Shown here: positions 52,994-63,007 of the stretch, in pieces
How positions within the stretch are numbered: the first letter of the stretch is position 1
Layout: each line of letters opens with the position of its first letter
Assembly: GCA_946481315.1 (NCBI GenBank)
Contig: CAMLMH010000001.1
Coordinates: 620,001 to 684,000, forward strand
Source of the DNA: an uncultured Bacteriovorax sp.
Lineage (GTDB): Bacteria > Bdellovibrionota > Bacteriovoracia > Bacteriovoracales > Bacteriovoracaceae
DNA: 64,000 nucleotides
Reading direction: 5' to 3'
The notes under the pieces: generated by a model
What the model saw: the letters and a program-made list of their open reading frames with translations, nothing else
Told to the model about the DNA's origin: nothing
Database searches by the model: none
Translations under genes and position numbers: made by a program

Positions 52994-53922
52994 AAAAGTG
53001 TCCAGGCGAGAATGCGACTTTTTTTCTGTCCCTGAGACATATCCAGCGTTCTGACCGATTTGATATTCAGTCTTTTAAATTCTGCATAGAGTGATGGCAG
53101 AGTTTCGTAACGGGAAACGAGACAAGTAAACCAGTGTACATTCTTACGATAATTTAAACTTTCATTAATCATACGCGTGATGAAAACCTGTTCTCCACCT
53201 TCACACCAAAGCTCATTGTTGGTTCCACCGAAATTTTGATTGTATTTTGCCAGACCCAACTTGAAATTTTTCTTTAACGTAGCTTTTGCGGCCTCCTCCG
53301 ACGAAGAGTGAAAAGGTGGATTACAAACGACAAAATGAAAAAAATCTTCAGGACGAATGATGCCGTCAAGGATCTTGTTTTTATTTTCCTGCAGACGAAG
53401 GGTAATCGCTGAGTCAAGTTTGTTAGCCGAGACGATGCTTTCAGCATTTTCAATGGCAACAGTATCGATGTCGCTGCCGACGACAGTCCATTCATATTCC
53501 GCGTGAGCAATGAGGGGATAAATACAATTGGCACCAACTCCAATGTCCAGCATACTGAATCGTTTTCCCACTGGCAGTTCGCCTTTGTCGGTTTTCAGCA
53601 AATCAGCAATGTGATGAATATAGTCCGCACGTCCAGGTACAGGGGGACACAAATAGCCTTCCGGCATTGAATAGTCTGCAATATTATAGTGAGCTTTTAA
53701 AAGTGCTGTATTCAGTGCCATAACTGCAGCAGCATCAGAAAAATCGATAGATTTTTCATTGCGTGGATTGAGTTTTACAAATGGTTTTAGAGCTGGATGT
53801 TTTTTAACAAGTAACTCGAAGTCATAACCATTTTTGTGCTTATTTCGTGGGTGTAGTCCGGCTTTTGCATTCATGGCGTGGACAATATCAGACTTCTCAG
53901 AGAAAATATCTAAAAAACTCAT
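52990..53922 (-). CDS. rlmF: 23S rRNA m6A1618 methyltransferase RlmF
   Basis: About 310 residues. It matches the family strongly: GLHPRNKHKNGYDFELL, GYLCPPVPGRADYIHHIADLL, SAM site MLDIGVGANCIYPLI and the NPPF motif CNPPFHSSSEEA. It methylates N6 of A1618 in 23S rRNA. The start is uncertain: homology begins at MNAKAGLHPRN (53874), while ATG at 53922 is the first start with room before the divergent neighbour; no Shine-Dalgarno is clear at either. Confidence 0.92.
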   Translation of the reverse strand: MSFLDIFSEKSDIVHAMNAKAGLHPRNKHKNGYDFELLVKKHPALKPFVKLNPRNEKSIDFSDAAAVMALNTALLKAHYNIADYSMPEGYLCPPVPGRADYIHHIADLLKTDKGELPVGKRFSMLDIGVGANCIYPLIAHAEYEWTVVGSDIDTVAIENAESIVSANKLDSAITLRLQENKNKILDGIIRPEDFFHFVVCNPPFHSSSEEAAKATLKKNFKLGLAKYNQNFGGTNNELWCEGGEQVFITRMINESLNYRKNVHWFTCLVSRYETLPSLYAEFKRLNIKSVRTLDMSQGQKKSRILAWTLF

Positions 53923-53939
53923 AGTGAGGAATGAATAAA

Positions 53940-54278
53940 ATGCAGTCATTTGATTATGAAAAGATCTCCGCCAGACTCCGGGAATTTGTTAAAAACCGCA
54001 ATTGGGATCAGTTTCATTCACCTAAAAATCTCAGTATGGCCTTGAGTGTAGAAGCTTCCGAGCTGGTTGAAATTTTTCAGTGGATGACTGAAGAAGATTC
54101 GCTTAAAGTGGGTGAGGATTTGGATAAGCTGGAAAAAGTATCTCAGGAAGTTGCAGACATTATGACTTACCTGATGCTTTTTTGTGCTAAGACCGGAATT
54201 AATTTGCAAACTGCAGTTGAGAAGAAAATAAAAATGAATGAAGACAAATATCCGGTGGGATCAGCGAACCGGTGGTAA
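53940..54278 (+). CDS. MazG-like nucleotide pyrophosphohydrolase
   Basis: 112 residues from the ATG behind GAGGAATGAATAAA. All-helical NTP pyrophosphatase motifs: LSVEASELVEIFQW (E-x-x-x-E) and EVADIMTYLMLF (E-x-x-D). The size and the NWDQFHSPKNL lead match the dCTPase/RS21-C6 branch that hydrolyses dCTP or modified dNTPs to the monophosphate. It overlaps the 3' end of the convergent gene by 18 bases. Confidence 0.87.
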   Translation: MQSFDYEKISARLREFVKNRNWDQFHSPKNLSMALSVEASELVEIFQWMTEEDSLKVGEDLDKLEKVSQEVADIMTYLMLFCAKTGINLQTAVEKKIKMNEDKYPVGSANRW

Positions 54279-54749
54279 CCAGCCGCCATTTCCCGGATCC
54301 GGGTAGGTTCTAACCGGAAACGTGACATAAGCAGCAGATGTTTCTCTCCAGCTGCCGTCAAACTGCTCGCAAAGAATCGTGTGCATAAAATAGCGGTTGA
54401 CCCGTACAACTAGATCAATTTCGTACTCGAGACAAAGTTGTCCCTGCTGAGTATTTCCCTGACGGATGACGCTGATGTAACCGTAGAGAGTATTAAAATA
54501 AGGGGATTGATCGTATGAATAACGGGCCAGCATATCACCGCGGGTAGCGGCCCGTGCCCGGTCTAAGACAGCACGTTGATCGTCATGAGTCATTTGATTT
54601 AAAACATCCTGACCAATGGAGCGGCCAATGACTCTTCCAACTTCTTTTGCCGCAGCTTCTGCGGCAAAAGCGTTAGGAGATTTTGCTGCCTCCTCGGAGA
54701 AGGCAGTAAAAGCTATCAATAAATTTGTCAGTAAAAAAATCTTTTTCAT
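54261..54749 (-). CDS. Exported protein with surface-antigen-like C-terminal region
   Basis: 162 residues with a signal peptide (MKKIFLLTNLLIAFTAFSEE). An Ala-rich helical part (EAAAKEVGRVIGRSIGQDVL) is followed by a beta part, LCLEYEIDLVVRVNRYFMHTILCEQFDGSWR, read in parts, whose cysteine pair and xxDGSW ending recall the C-terminal domain of RT0821/17-kDa surface antigen proteins. The 1-base overlap (ATG/TAA) with the upstream gene implies co-translation. Confidence 0.55.
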   Translation of the reverse strand: MKKIFLLTNLLIAFTAFSEEAAKSPNAFAAEAAAKEVGRVIGRSIGQDVLNQMTHDDQRAVLDRARAATRGDMLARYSYDQSPYFNTLYGYISVIRQGNTQQGQLCLEYEIDLVVRVNRYFMHTILCEQFDGSWRETSAAYVTFPVRTYPDPGNGGWLPPVR

Positions 54750-56092
54750 TATGGCCAGTCAATCTGAATATTGTTTTTCTTTAAAACGTCGAGTGCTTCT
54801 TCAACTGATTCATAAATTTTAATATTTACGAAACTTCCATTCCAGAAAATTAGATCAGTTGGTCTGGAGTTATAATCGCCAAGCTCAAAACGCAAGGTTT
54901 CAAGGGCAACATAGACATCAAAATTCTTATTTCGTGCGTTGCGGATGTGTGACCAGATTTTGTCAATTAAAGCAACGTCTCTTGCAACTTGTCCACGTAC
55001 ACACCAAAAAACTCCTTTGAGTGGTGGTAATGCATCAGACATAAAAATACCACTGGTTGAATCCGAGTTGGCAGGAATGATCCAGTTATTCTCATTGGTC
55101 TGTCTTCTGTCGGCCACTGCCCATTTTGCATAGGAGTATAATGCCTGGATACCGCCATCGTTATAATTTGTTCCGGTTTCGGCCATTAGAAGTTCTTTTG
55201 CAAACGGAAGTCGATAGCCTCGCGCCTGGCAGTAAGATTTCGCTTCGGCAAAAGAATAAAGTCCCCAGTCATTCATTTCGGTAATACGTCTGTCACGCTC
55301 AGGATTGACTGGCATTGGAAGCCATTTTAATTGAGAGTAAGGTGCTTCCCATTGATCATAAGTGTTACCTTGAAAAAAGTGGAATACCTGTAAGGCAAGA
55401 GCATCTGCTGCTTCGACTAATCCACCGCGGGCGATAAAATTCCGGGTTACACCATTTTTATTACCAGTTAAATGAAACGTCAGCTGAAACTGACCTCGGC
55501 CTAAAGATGAGAATGTACCGTAAGCTACGTAATCGATTTGCTCATACATTTCCAGGGCTTTTTTCACATCAATTTCAGTTTGTGAAAGAGATTCACCAAA
55601 AGGACGGTCTTTAGAAATTCCCCGAATGTAAGCAGAGAGTAAATCTGCATTTGTACCCCGGGAAATCTGTATTTTTCTTTTATTATCACGGATATCGTAA
55701 CGGGCAAAAAGGTTATCAAAAGATCCCTTGAATTGCTGTTCCAGTGAAAAATCTATGTTGATAATGTCTTTTGCTTTATGAATGTCATGAACCTGATCGA
55801 ACTTTAATAAAATATTGGCCATTGGTTCCAGCATTTTTTCAACAACGGCTCCTTTGTCTGCCAGTTGCAAAAGATCATCCATCAGCTCTCTCCAGAACAT
55901 TTGGCGAACCTGATCGCGGTTTTGTGCCATGGTGTCCTGATATTGCCCGATATCACCACCGGAGAAAAAAGGAATCTGGTGCCACAAATTGGCAGTCTGC
56001 TTTTCAACTTTAAATTGTCCGTCATTGTATGACTGAGCAAATGTTGATTGTGCAAAGAGAGTTAGAGTGAGGATTAAAAGTAAGTTTTTCAT
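54749..56092 (-). CDS. Exported protein with DUF1566-like C-terminal segment
   Basis: 447 residues with a signal peptide (ending near TFAQSY). The N-terminal 250 residues are alpha/beta and not recognised. Residues about 275-365 read DWGLYSFAEAKSYCQARGYRLP ... WAVADRR ... VFWCVRG, with the shape of DUF1566/Lcl-type C-type-lectin-like domains seen on exported proteins. The last 80 residues are alpha/beta. It is the first gene of a two-gene operon. Function unknown. Confidence 0.55.
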   Translation of the reverse strand: MKNLLLILTLTLFAQSTFAQSYNDGQFKVEKQTANLWHQIPFFSGGDIGQYQDTMAQNRDQVRQMFWRELMDDLLQLADKGAVVEKMLEPMANILLKFDQVHDIHKAKDIINIDFSLEQQFKGSFDNLFARYDIRDNKRKIQISRGTNADLLSAYIRGISKDRPFGESLSQTEIDVKKALEMYEQIDYVAYGTFSSLGRGQFQLTFHLTGNKNGVTRNFIARGGLVEAADALALQVFHFFQGNTYDQWEAPYSQLKWLPMPVNPERDRRITEMNDWGLYSFAEAKSYCQARGYRLPFAKELLMAETGTNYNDGGIQALYSYAKWAVADRRQTNENNWIIPANSDSTSGIFMSDALPPLKGVFWCVRGQVARDVALIDKIWSHIRNARNKNFDVYVALETLRFELGDYNSRPTDLIFWNGSFVNIKIYESVEEALDVLKKNNIQIDWP

Positions 56093-56188
56093 CAGTTACC
56101 GGCCTATTAAAGTTTAACTGATGATTAATATGGGCCCGTAAACGATCAGACAAGACAGTGTGAAAACTTTACAGGCCCTTTAGCTAAA

Positions 56189-56572
56189 TTACTGAAGTTT
56201 TAGTGGAAGACTATAACTGGCAGGAGCAGTCGCTTTTCCGTTTTTGGTGATAGACAGGTTTACTGTTGTGTACTTGATTGTGTCCTTATCAGGTTTTGCA
56301 CAAACAAACATATTTTTTGTTTTTTCACATGCAACCATTATTTCTTTCTCACCTTTATATTGAGCACTAATTGTCATTCCATCAGCTGATGCCGGTTTAA
56401 AACCCATATCCAGAATATGTATATTATAATGTGCTCCTTTATCGACCAGTTCTGTATGAAATGCACCGGGCATCCGGATGTAACCGCCATTAGGGCCATG
56501 CTTATTCATTCCATGTGCAAAAAGATTAAAGCTTAAAAGAAGAGAAAAAATTGTCACAAACTGCAGTTTCAT
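56189..56572 (-). CDS. Small periplasmic His-motif protein, paralogue of 59785 gene
   Basis: 127 residues with a signal peptide. The mature protein begins AHGMNKHGPNGGYIRMPGAFHTELVD, continues with a strand pattern and IHILDMGFKPAS, and has two Cys (MVACEKTKNMFVCA). It is like the N-terminal metal-proximal domain of heavy-metal RND adaptors, here as a stand-alone protein. It is divergent from the RND transporter with an 82-base gap, so both may be controlled from the same region. Confidence 0.6.
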   Translation of the reverse strand: MKLQFVTIFSLLLSFNLFAHGMNKHGPNGGYIRMPGAFHTELVDKGAHYNIHILDMGFKPASADGMTISAQYKGEKEIMVACEKTKNMFVCAKPDKDTIKYTTVNLSITKNGKATAPASYSLPLKLQ

Positions 56573-56654
56573 AACGTAATCCTTGTTGTTAGACTTTCAA
56601 CCAAGTATACGCCGGCATCAGAATAATTGTGACAGCTGAATAGGGATCTTAAAT

Positions 56655-59600
56655 ATGTTAGACTGGATTATTAAATTCTCTCTTAAAAACCGATTATTTG
56701 TCGTTTTTTCATCTATCGCGGTTCTCCTCTATGGTGGATTTATTGTTTCCCGACTTCCGGTTGACGTTTTTCCTGACCTAAATCGTCCGACCGTTAACAT
56801 TATGACCGAAGCAGAGGGCATGGCGCCCGAAGAAGTTGAAACGGTTATTACTTTGCCGCTGGAGAATGCCTTGAACGGCTTGCCGGGAGTTAACCGGGTG
56901 CGGTCCAGTTCAGGAGTTGGGCTTTCGGTGATCTATGTGGAGTTTGACTGGGGCACGGATATTTATCGCAACCGTCAACTGGTGTCTGAAAAATTAATTG
57001 AATCAGCTGAGCATTTTCCGGAAGACATTACACCAATAATGGGACCAATTTCATCTATAATGGGAGAGATTCAGTTAATTGGCCTCAGTATTGATAAAAG
57101 TGTGAAGAGTGATATGAATCCGGTGGAATTGCGAACATATGCTGACTGGGTCATTCGTCCGCGTATACAGAGTATTCCCGGGGTATCGCAGGTCATTTCC
57201 ATTGGCGGAGGTGCCAAGCAGTTTCAAATTAAAATTTCCGCAGATAAATTAAATTTTTATCAACTCAATCTTAATGAAGTTGAAGAAAACTTAAGACAGA
57301 TAAGTCAAAACACGACGGGGGGTTATTTAGATAAAGACGGACAAGAATATCTTATTCGTAACATCGCCCGGGCAGAGACAATTGAAGATCTGCAGGCAAC
57401 TGTTGTCGGAGAACACCTCGGTCGTCCGGTATTAGTAAAAGATATAGCTACAGTTGAGATTGATGCCCAAACTAAACGGGGAGATGCCGGAATTAATGGG
57501 GGACCAGGTGTCATCATCAGTATTGCTAAACAACCCGGTGCCAGTACCATAGAACTAACCCAAAAAATTGATGAGGTTCTTAAAGGACTGGAAAAAAATC
57601 TTCCGGCCGGGATAAAACTTCATCCGCACCTTTTCAAACAGGCCGATTTTATCAGTCACTCAATTAATAATGTACGGGAAGCACTCAGAGACGCCGGGAT
57701 CTTCATTGTTATAGTTCTTGTATTATTCTTAATGAATATCAGGACAACGGCCATTACATTAACGGCCATTCCTTTGTCGTTTGTAGTTACTTTTATTTTC
57801 TTAAAGCTTTTTGGTCTATCGATAAACACTATGACTCTGGGAGGACTAGCGATAGCCATTGGTGAACTGGTTGATGACGCCATCATTGATGTGGAAAACG
57901 TATTACGGCGTCTGAAAGAGAATCGTGCACTGTCTTCACCACAGCCGGTCTTAAAAGTTATTTTTGATGCATCTTCAGAGGTCAGAAATTCTATTGTCTT
58001 TGCCACCATAATCGTTGTTCTGGTTATGCTACCATTGTTTTATCTGGGAGGACTGGAAGGCAGGCTGTTCATTCCGTTGGGGATTTCATATATTGTCGCT
58101 CTCATCGCATCGCTATTTGTCTCTTTGACCATTACTCCTGTTTTGTGCTCATTTTTTATTGGGAAATCAGAAATTCTGGAAAAACCAGATGGGTTTCTGG
58201 TTCGCTTTTTAAAAAAATATGACCGCAAAATTCTGGAGAAAACTTTGGATGCTCCCTGGGCCGTCCTTGGCGGTCTGGCCATATTGTTTTTATTTTCGCT
58301 TGCTCTTGTTCCACAGCTAGGCAAAGACTTTCTTCCTAAATTTAATGAAGGTACGGCTGTCATAGGTTTACTAGCTCAGCCGGGAATCTCACTGGAAGAA
58401 TCCAATAAAATTGGAAAACAGGCAGAAGATTTATTATTAACTATTCCTGAAGTCAGCTCCGTATCCCGACGTACAGGAAGGGCCGAGCAGGATGAACATG
58501 CCGAAGGTGTGCATTCATCTGAACTGGATGTTGATTTTAAAACTGCTGAAAACAGCAAGGTTGCCCTCCGGGCAAAAGAAGTTGTACTTGATGATATCCG
58601 GAAAAAGTTAGGTTCCATTGAGGGAGTTGTTTACAATATCGGACAACCCATTTCACACCGCCTGGATCATTTGCTTTCAGGAGTAAGGGCCGCCATTGCC
58701 ATAAAATTATTCGGACCCGATCTGAATACTCTTCGTAAAAAGGGATATGAAATTAAGTCACGTCTGGACAAAATTCCGGGACTGGTTGACTTGCAGGTAG
58801 AACAGCAGGTCTTAATTCCTCAAATCAAAATTCAGATGAATCGTGAACTGGCCCAGAAATATAATCTGCCTGTCGGTGAGGTAACCGAATCACTGGAAAA
58901 AGCGTTGAAGGGCGAAGTTGTGGCGCAGTTATTTGAACAGTCACGCTATTTTAATGTGTATATGCGCTTTGATGATAATTCCCGCTCTGATTTAACCAAG
59001 ATTGAAAATACGATTATAAAAATTCTTCCCGATGGAAGGAAACTACGTGTAGGGGATGTAGCCGACGTTTTTGAATCAACAGGTCCGAACATCATTAACC
59101 GGGAAAACGCGCAGAGAAGAATTGTAATTTCGGCCAATACTTCCAATGTGGATTTAGAATCAGTAATGGCCAAAATCGAAGCTCAGTTAAAAGATATCGA
59201 ATTAAAAGAAGGCTATTTTATAGTTTACGACGGTCAGCTGGAGTCGCAACAGAAGGGGATGCAGTTGCTTATCTTCCTTGGAATGCTTTCCGTTATTGGA
59301 ATTTTTATCGTTCTTTACATGCATTTTAATTCAACCATGATTTCGCTGCAGATCATGATTAATATTCCTCTGGCTTTGATTGGTAGTATCATAGCTGTTT
59401 ACCTGACCGATAAAACTTTTTCGCTGGCGAGCCTGGTGGCCTTTGTTACTTTATGCGGTATTGCCAGCCGAAACGGAATTATGATGATTACGCATTATAT
59501 TCATCTGGTTAAATACGAGGGTGAGAGTTTCAGCAAAGAGATGATTATCCGCGGATCGCTGGAGAGACTGGTGCCGGTTCTCATGACGGCCTTAACTGCT

Positions 59601-59795
59601 GTACTTGCACTTATTCCCATTCTTTTTGCAAAAGGTGAACCGGGCAAGGAAATTCTTTATCCACTCTCAGTCGTTATTGTTGGGGGTCTTTTAAGTTCAA
59701 CCATTCTGGATATTATTGTGACACCAGTTATCTTTTATAATTTTGGAAAAAAGGCCCTGGAAAATAATTTAAAAGGAGATAGTCATGAATTTTAA
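56655..59795 (+). CDS. CzcA/CusA-family RND efflux transporter
   Basis: 1046 residues, full length for the heavy-metal efflux (HME) RND group. Twelve membrane segments are arranged as TM1, periplasmic loop, TM2-7, loop, TM8-12. Start [16 protein letters not shown] and the family signature [20 protein letters not shown] (near residue 400, acidic residues in TM4 for proton relay) are present. It would pump a cation or other small compound out using the proton gradient. The downstream gene overlaps by 11 bases; an outer-membrane channel follows, but no membrane-fusion protein is encoded. Confidence 0.9.
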   Translation: MLDWIIKFSLKNRLFVVFSSIAVLLYGGFIVSRLPVDVFPDLNRPTVNIMTEAEGMAPEEVETVITLPLENALNGLPGVNRVRSSSGVGLSVIYVEFDWGTDIYRNRQLVSEKLIESAEHFPEDITPIMGPISSIMGEIQLIGLSIDKSVKSDMNPVELRTYADWVIRPRIQSIPGVSQVISIGGGAKQFQIKISADKLNFYQLNLNEVEENLRQISQNTTGGYLDKDGQEYLIRNIARAETIEDLQATVVGEHLGRPVLVKDIATVEIDAQTKRGDAGINGGPGVIISIAKQPGASTIELTQKIDEVLKGLEKNLPAGIKLHPHLFKQADFISHSINNVREALRDAGIFIVIVLVLFLMNIRTTAITLTAIPLSFVVTFIFLKLFGLSINTMTLGGLAIAIGELVDDAIIDVENVLRRLKENRALSSPQPVLKVIFDASSEVRNSIVFATIIVVLVMLPLFYLGGLEGRLFIPLGISYIVALIASLFVSLTITPVLCSFFIGKSEILEKPDGFLVRFLKKYDRKILEKTLDAPWAVLGGLAILFLFSLALVPQLGKDFLPKFNEGTAVIGLLAQPGISLEESNKIGKQAEDLLLTIPEVSSVSRRTGRAEQDEHAEGVHSSELDVDFKTAENSKVALRAKEVVLDDIRKKLGSIEGVVYNIGQPISHRLDHLLSGVRAAIAIKLFGPDLNTLRKKGYEIKSRLDKIPGLVDLQVEQQVLIPQIKIQMNRELAQKYNLPVGEVTESLEKALKGEVVAQLFEQSRYFNVYMRFDDNSRSDLTKIENTIIKILPDGRKLRVGDVADVFESTGPNIINRENAQRRIVISANTSNVDLESVMAKIEAQLKDIELKEGYFIVYDGQLESQQKGMQLLIFLGMLSVIGIFIVLYMHFNSTMISLQIMINIPLALIGSIIAVYLTDKTFSLASLVAFVTLCGIASRNGIMMITHYIHLVKYEGESFSKEMIIRGSLERLVPVLMTALTAVLALIPILFAKGEPGKEILYPLSVVIVGGLLSSTILDIIVTPVIFYNFGKKALENNLKGDSHEF

Positions 59796-60171
59796 AAAAG
59801 GTATAACCGTTTTGTTTCTGGCCTTGTTTGCCCATTCTGTGACTGGTCATGAAGGCCACGATTCAGCTCTGGCCAAAAGCCAGTTTGGCGGAATAGTAAA
59901 GAAAACCAAAAATGCCTATATTGAAGTAGTAAAAGACGAGACAATTGAAATATACGTCATGAATCACGACTATAAATCCTTGGCCACACCGACATTGAAA
60001 GTTAATGCCGTTGCTGAAACCAAAGGAAAAAAAATACCTCTTAAGCTGGATTTGAAAGATAAAAAGTTTGTTGTGGCCACAGACCTTTCCAAGGAAAAAC
60101 ATTTTAAATTAAATGTTCAGGTTAAGATCGACACCAAAGATGAAAGCGCCGTTTTTCCACTCGAGAATTAA
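59785..60171 (+). CDS. Small periplasmic His-motif protein beside the RND pump
   Basis: 128 residues with a signal peptide (ending near HSVTG). The mature start [21 protein letters not shown], and later [20 protein letters not shown], resemble the N-terminal part of CzcB-type adaptors (His motif, GG-V, E-V strand, YVxxHD). It resembles the 127-residue protein at 56189 in size and layout. AAGGAG in the transporter coding end precedes the ATG. Perhaps a metal chaperone or a partner that substitutes for the adaptor (inference). Confidence 0.65.
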   Translation: MNFKKGITVLFLALFAHSVTGHEGHDSALAKSQFGGIVKKTKNAYIEVVKDETIEIYVMNHDYKSLATPTLKVNAVAETKGKKIPLKLDLKDKKFVVATDLSKEKHFKLNVQVKIDTKDESAVFPLEN

Positions 60172-60192
60172 TTAAAGCAAGGTTGAGCATTT

Positions 60193-61356
60193 ATGATTTT
60201 AGATTATTCCCAAATCGTCCAATTGGTTGAAAAAAACCCTGAAGTAAGAGTAAGTGAACAAAACGTCGAAGCCGCCCGGATTAAGGCAGGCTCCATTGCA
60301 CGGATATTTATTCCTGAAGTCTCACTGTATGGGCAATCAGAAAACCATGAACTACAAAAAGTGGGAAAGGAGCCATCTGCAGGTGTTATTGCCACCATGA
60401 ATCTTTTTAACGGCTTCCGTGATCAGGAAGAAAAAAAGATTGAGGAATTGCATTTAGAGTCCAGTAGGGTTGAACAAAAAATAGTTAAAAATGAAAAAGC
60501 TTTTGCTGCAAAAAAACTTTTTCTGGATTCATTACGTATTCAGCAAAACCTTAATATTCTGGGGCAGTACGAACAAATTAATCGCAATAACCGTAATTTA
60601 ATTCTGCGAAAAGTCTCCAGCGGCTTAAGTCCTCGATCAGAAGAGTTTATTTTTCGCAAAATCGAGCTGGAGCTAAAAGAGCAAAAAATCAAAGATGAGA
60701 CAGCACTAAAACTTAACTTTACCGAGCTGCGGTCACTGCTGGCCCTATCTCCGCATGAACCGATCGAGTTAAAAGGAACTCTGGATATCGCTCAATATAA
60801 TTATGAACCGATCAAGAAGAGTCTGGATCTGACTCTCGCAGAAACAGTTAAGGCCCGGATGGAGAACGAAGAGAAACTGGCTTCTTTATGGCGAATGCCT
60901 AAACTCAATTTATATGCTGAAAAATCATTTACGAATCATGTCAGCGGTGAATTCCTGGAAGAAAACGATCCCAAAGAGATATTTGGACTAAGGCTGACTA
61001 TTCCGCTGATCAGTGAGAAAAATTTTGATTCGATAGAAGCTCAGACAAAAAAAATTGAACAACGTTCTGCTTTGATCCGTTATGAGGGGCAGGTAAGAGA
61101 AAGAGCGGCAAACGATGAGAAAATTCAGCTGCAGATTGATCATCTGAAAAATATGGTAGAATTTTCAAAACATAAGGTATCTCTGAGTAAAGAAATCATG
61201 TCCAAAACATTTGAGGAGTTCCGGGTAGGATTAAAAGAAGCTGATGATTTAAATGAAGCCACTGCTGATTACATCGAATCACAACGGGATATGCTGGAGC
61301 ATCAGATGGAGTATATTCTCACAGTGGAAGAAGCTCTGGTGAACCGTGCAGACTGA
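60193..61356 (+). CDS. TolC-like outer-membrane efflux protein, no signal peptide
   Basis: 387 residues, mostly long helices with two short strand regions, in the order of an OMF (TolC) monomer: LVEKNPEVRVSEQNVEAARIKAG, SLYGQSENHE, IATMNLFNGFRDQEE and a repeat around LNLYAEKSFTNH and LRLTIPLISEKNFD. The N-terminus starts straight in the mature-like region, and an in-frame TGA at 60184-60186 stops any extension upstream, so the usual signal peptide is missing. Either export uses an unusual route, the start is internal after mutation, or a sequence error shortened the frame. Confidence 0.75.
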   Translation: MILDYSQIVQLVEKNPEVRVSEQNVEAARIKAGSIARIFIPEVSLYGQSENHELQKVGKEPSAGVIATMNLFNGFRDQEEKKIEELHLESSRVEQKIVKNEKAFAAKKLFLDSLRIQQNLNILGQYEQINRNNRNLILRKVSSGLSPRSEEFIFRKIELELKEQKIKDETALKLNFTELRSLLALSPHEPIELKGTLDIAQYNYEPIKKSLDLTLAETVKARMENEEKLASLWRMPKLNLYAEKSFTNHVSGEFLEENDPKEIFGLRLTIPLISEKNFDSIEAQTKKIEQRSALIRYEGQVRERAANDEKIQLQIDHLKNMVEFSKHKVSLSKEIMSKTFEEFRVGLKEADDLNEATADYIESQRDMLEHQMEYILTVEEALVNRAD

Positions 61357-61377
61357 AGGGATTATCCCTTCAGTCTG
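61349..61377. terminator. Perfect 13-bp inverted repeat over two convergent stops
   Basis: CAGACTGAAGGGA (61349-61361) pairs perfectly with TCCCTTCAGTCTG (61365-61377) over a TTA loop. The stem contains the stop region of the efflux gene on one strand and the last codons of the methyltransferase gene on the other. There is no T tract, so it may stabilise 3' ends rather than terminate by itself. Confidence 0.6.
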
Positions 61378-62147
61378 AATACCGCACCTTTGTAATAGTC
61401 CAGTGATCTGGCCTTCTCAAAAGCGATATTGCATTTTTTTTCTTCATTTCTCCAGGCATCCATCAGTTCATAACCTGCAGACTGCATTCCTTTGATAAAA
61501 TCCTGCTCTTTTCGGATGTAATAAGGGCAAAATGATGTACCGATACTTTGCAGCGTTATGGTGCTGTAAACCGGATGTAACGGAAGCATATTAATAACTA
61601 CAAAACGCGGCTTAAACTGCATTTTGTTCAGTTGGTCGTGTAGCTCCCACTCCAGGTACTGTAATGATCCGCTTGCCAGGAATAAATCGTAATTTTCACC
61701 CTGTGAAATATTATGGACAAAATTGAGTTTAGGCTGATTGCTGAAGCTAGCAAGTTTTCTTCCTTCAGTAACAACACTTTCAACATCACATACCGTCCAT
61801 TGCTCAATACCACTGAAATCCAGCACACGTGAATAGGAATAAAAATGAATTCCCACGTGGCCGCCGAAATCAAATACCGTTTTTATTTCTGACAGATATT
61901 TATTCATCCAGAAAAGCACAGGATAATCTGTACTATGCACGCGGTTTAATCGTTCTTTGTAAAGTTTCGCAGCCGCTGTGTTGTTGTATCCAATAGGTTT
62001 GGTTTGTGGTGATGATTTTTGCGCCTCTTCGAATGAACGAAAAACTCCTCTAAAATAGTTTACATTCTGATGAGTGGAAAACTTTTTTTCAAACAGAGAT
62101 TTTCTCAGATCAATGACAACCGGTAGTTCTTTTATAGTTTCTAACAT
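61362..62147 (-). CDS. Putative SAM methyltransferase, TIGR04325-like
   Basis: 261 residues. It begins like the LIC12133/TIGR04325 family (YFRGVFRSFEEAQKSSPQTKPIGYNN), then a SAM-site-like VFDFGGHVGIHFYSY and a second strand WTVCDVESVV. No signal peptide. Family members are often in polysaccharide or glycan-related gene sets, but here it stands alone, convergent with the efflux gene. Substrate unknown. Confidence 0.72.
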   Translation of the reverse strand: MLETIKELPVVIDLRKSLFEKKFSTHQNVNYFRGVFRSFEEAQKSSPQTKPIGYNNTAAAKLYKERLNRVHSTDYPVLFWMNKYLSEIKTVFDFGGHVGIHFYSYSRVLDFSGIEQWTVCDVESVVTEGRKLASFSNQPKLNFVHNISQGENYDLFLASGSLQYLEWELHDQLNKMQFKPRFVVINMLPLHPVYSTITLQSIGTSFCPYYIRKEQDFIKGMQSAGYELMDAWRNEEKKCNIAFEKARSLDYYKGAVFRLKG

Positions 62148-62284
62148 GTTGGTTTCCCTCCTATTGTTCCAGCGTTCTTCATAACATTAAAATGTCGTTT
62201 GTATCTTAAAGAAAATACAATTTTTCCCTTGAATTATTGCACTGTGTGAGGGGATGTGAACCAAATTATGCTATAAAAAGCACC

Positions 62285-62995
62285 ATGACAACGAATCCTC
62301 CAATCGAAGAGCTTCAAGCGGGTGCAATCGGCCAACTAGGCTATATGCTGCCGCATGAGAGAAAATTTATGACGATAAGTGAAAAACAAAATTCAATCAT
62401 CAATGAATTAAAAGAAGGAAATCAGCGCTTCCTTGCCGGATCCACCATACATTCTAATGATTCATCATTGCTTAAACTAAAAGAATTTGCTCATCATGGG
62501 CAGGATCCTAAGGCCATTGTACTTTGCTGTTCTGATTCTCGTGCGCCGGTGGAATTAATCTTTGATCAGGACATCGGAGATTTGTTTGTTATTCGGGTGG
62601 CCGGAAACATTGTTGCACCATCACTCGTGGGAAGTATTGAATTCGCCGCCAATGCTTTTGGATCATCAGTAGTTCTGGTCATGGGGCACACACAATGTGG
62701 TGCTATTACCGCGACTTTGAATCATATCGAAAATCCACAGTCCTTCTCGACAGAAAATATTCAGGACATAGTGGGACGTATTAAGCCTTATATTCTCCCA
62801 GTTGCGAAATTGCGCCAGATTTCCTTTGAAGAAAGACTTGCCCGAGCAGTTGAGGCCAATGTCCGTGCTTCAGTAAATCAAATCACCCATTCAAGCCGGT
62901 TAATCGAGCGATTGGTAGAAGAAGACAAGCTCAAAATTTATGGAGCAGTTCTGGATCTATCAACAGGTGTTGTAAATTTCCTTGAAGAAGATTAA
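62285..62995 (+). CDS. Beta-class carbonic anhydrase
   Basis: About 236 residues. Zinc ligands are visible in VLCCSDSRAPVE (Cys with Asp-Arg pair, near residue 81) and GHTQCGAI (His and Cys). It interconverts CO2 and bicarbonate. The start at 62285 has no Shine-Dalgarno sequence and lies only about 13 bases from a TATGCT -10-like box, suggesting a nearly leaderless message; an internal ATG at 62369 with GAGAGA upstream, which gives MTISEKQNSI, fits the family start better. Both are kept open. Confidence 0.9.
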   Translation: MTTNPPIEELQAGAIGQLGYMLPHERKFMTISEKQNSIINELKEGNQRFLAGSTIHSNDSSLLKLKEFAHHGQDPKAIVLCCSDSRAPVELIFDQDIGDLFVIRVAGNIVAPSLVGSIEFAANAFGSSVVLVMGHTQCGAITATLNHIENPQSFSTENIQDIVGRIKPYILPVAKLRQISFEERLARAVEANVRASVNQITHSSRLIERLVEEDKLKIYGAVLDLSTGVVNFLEED

Positions 62996-63007
62996 TCGGA
63001 AAATTCG

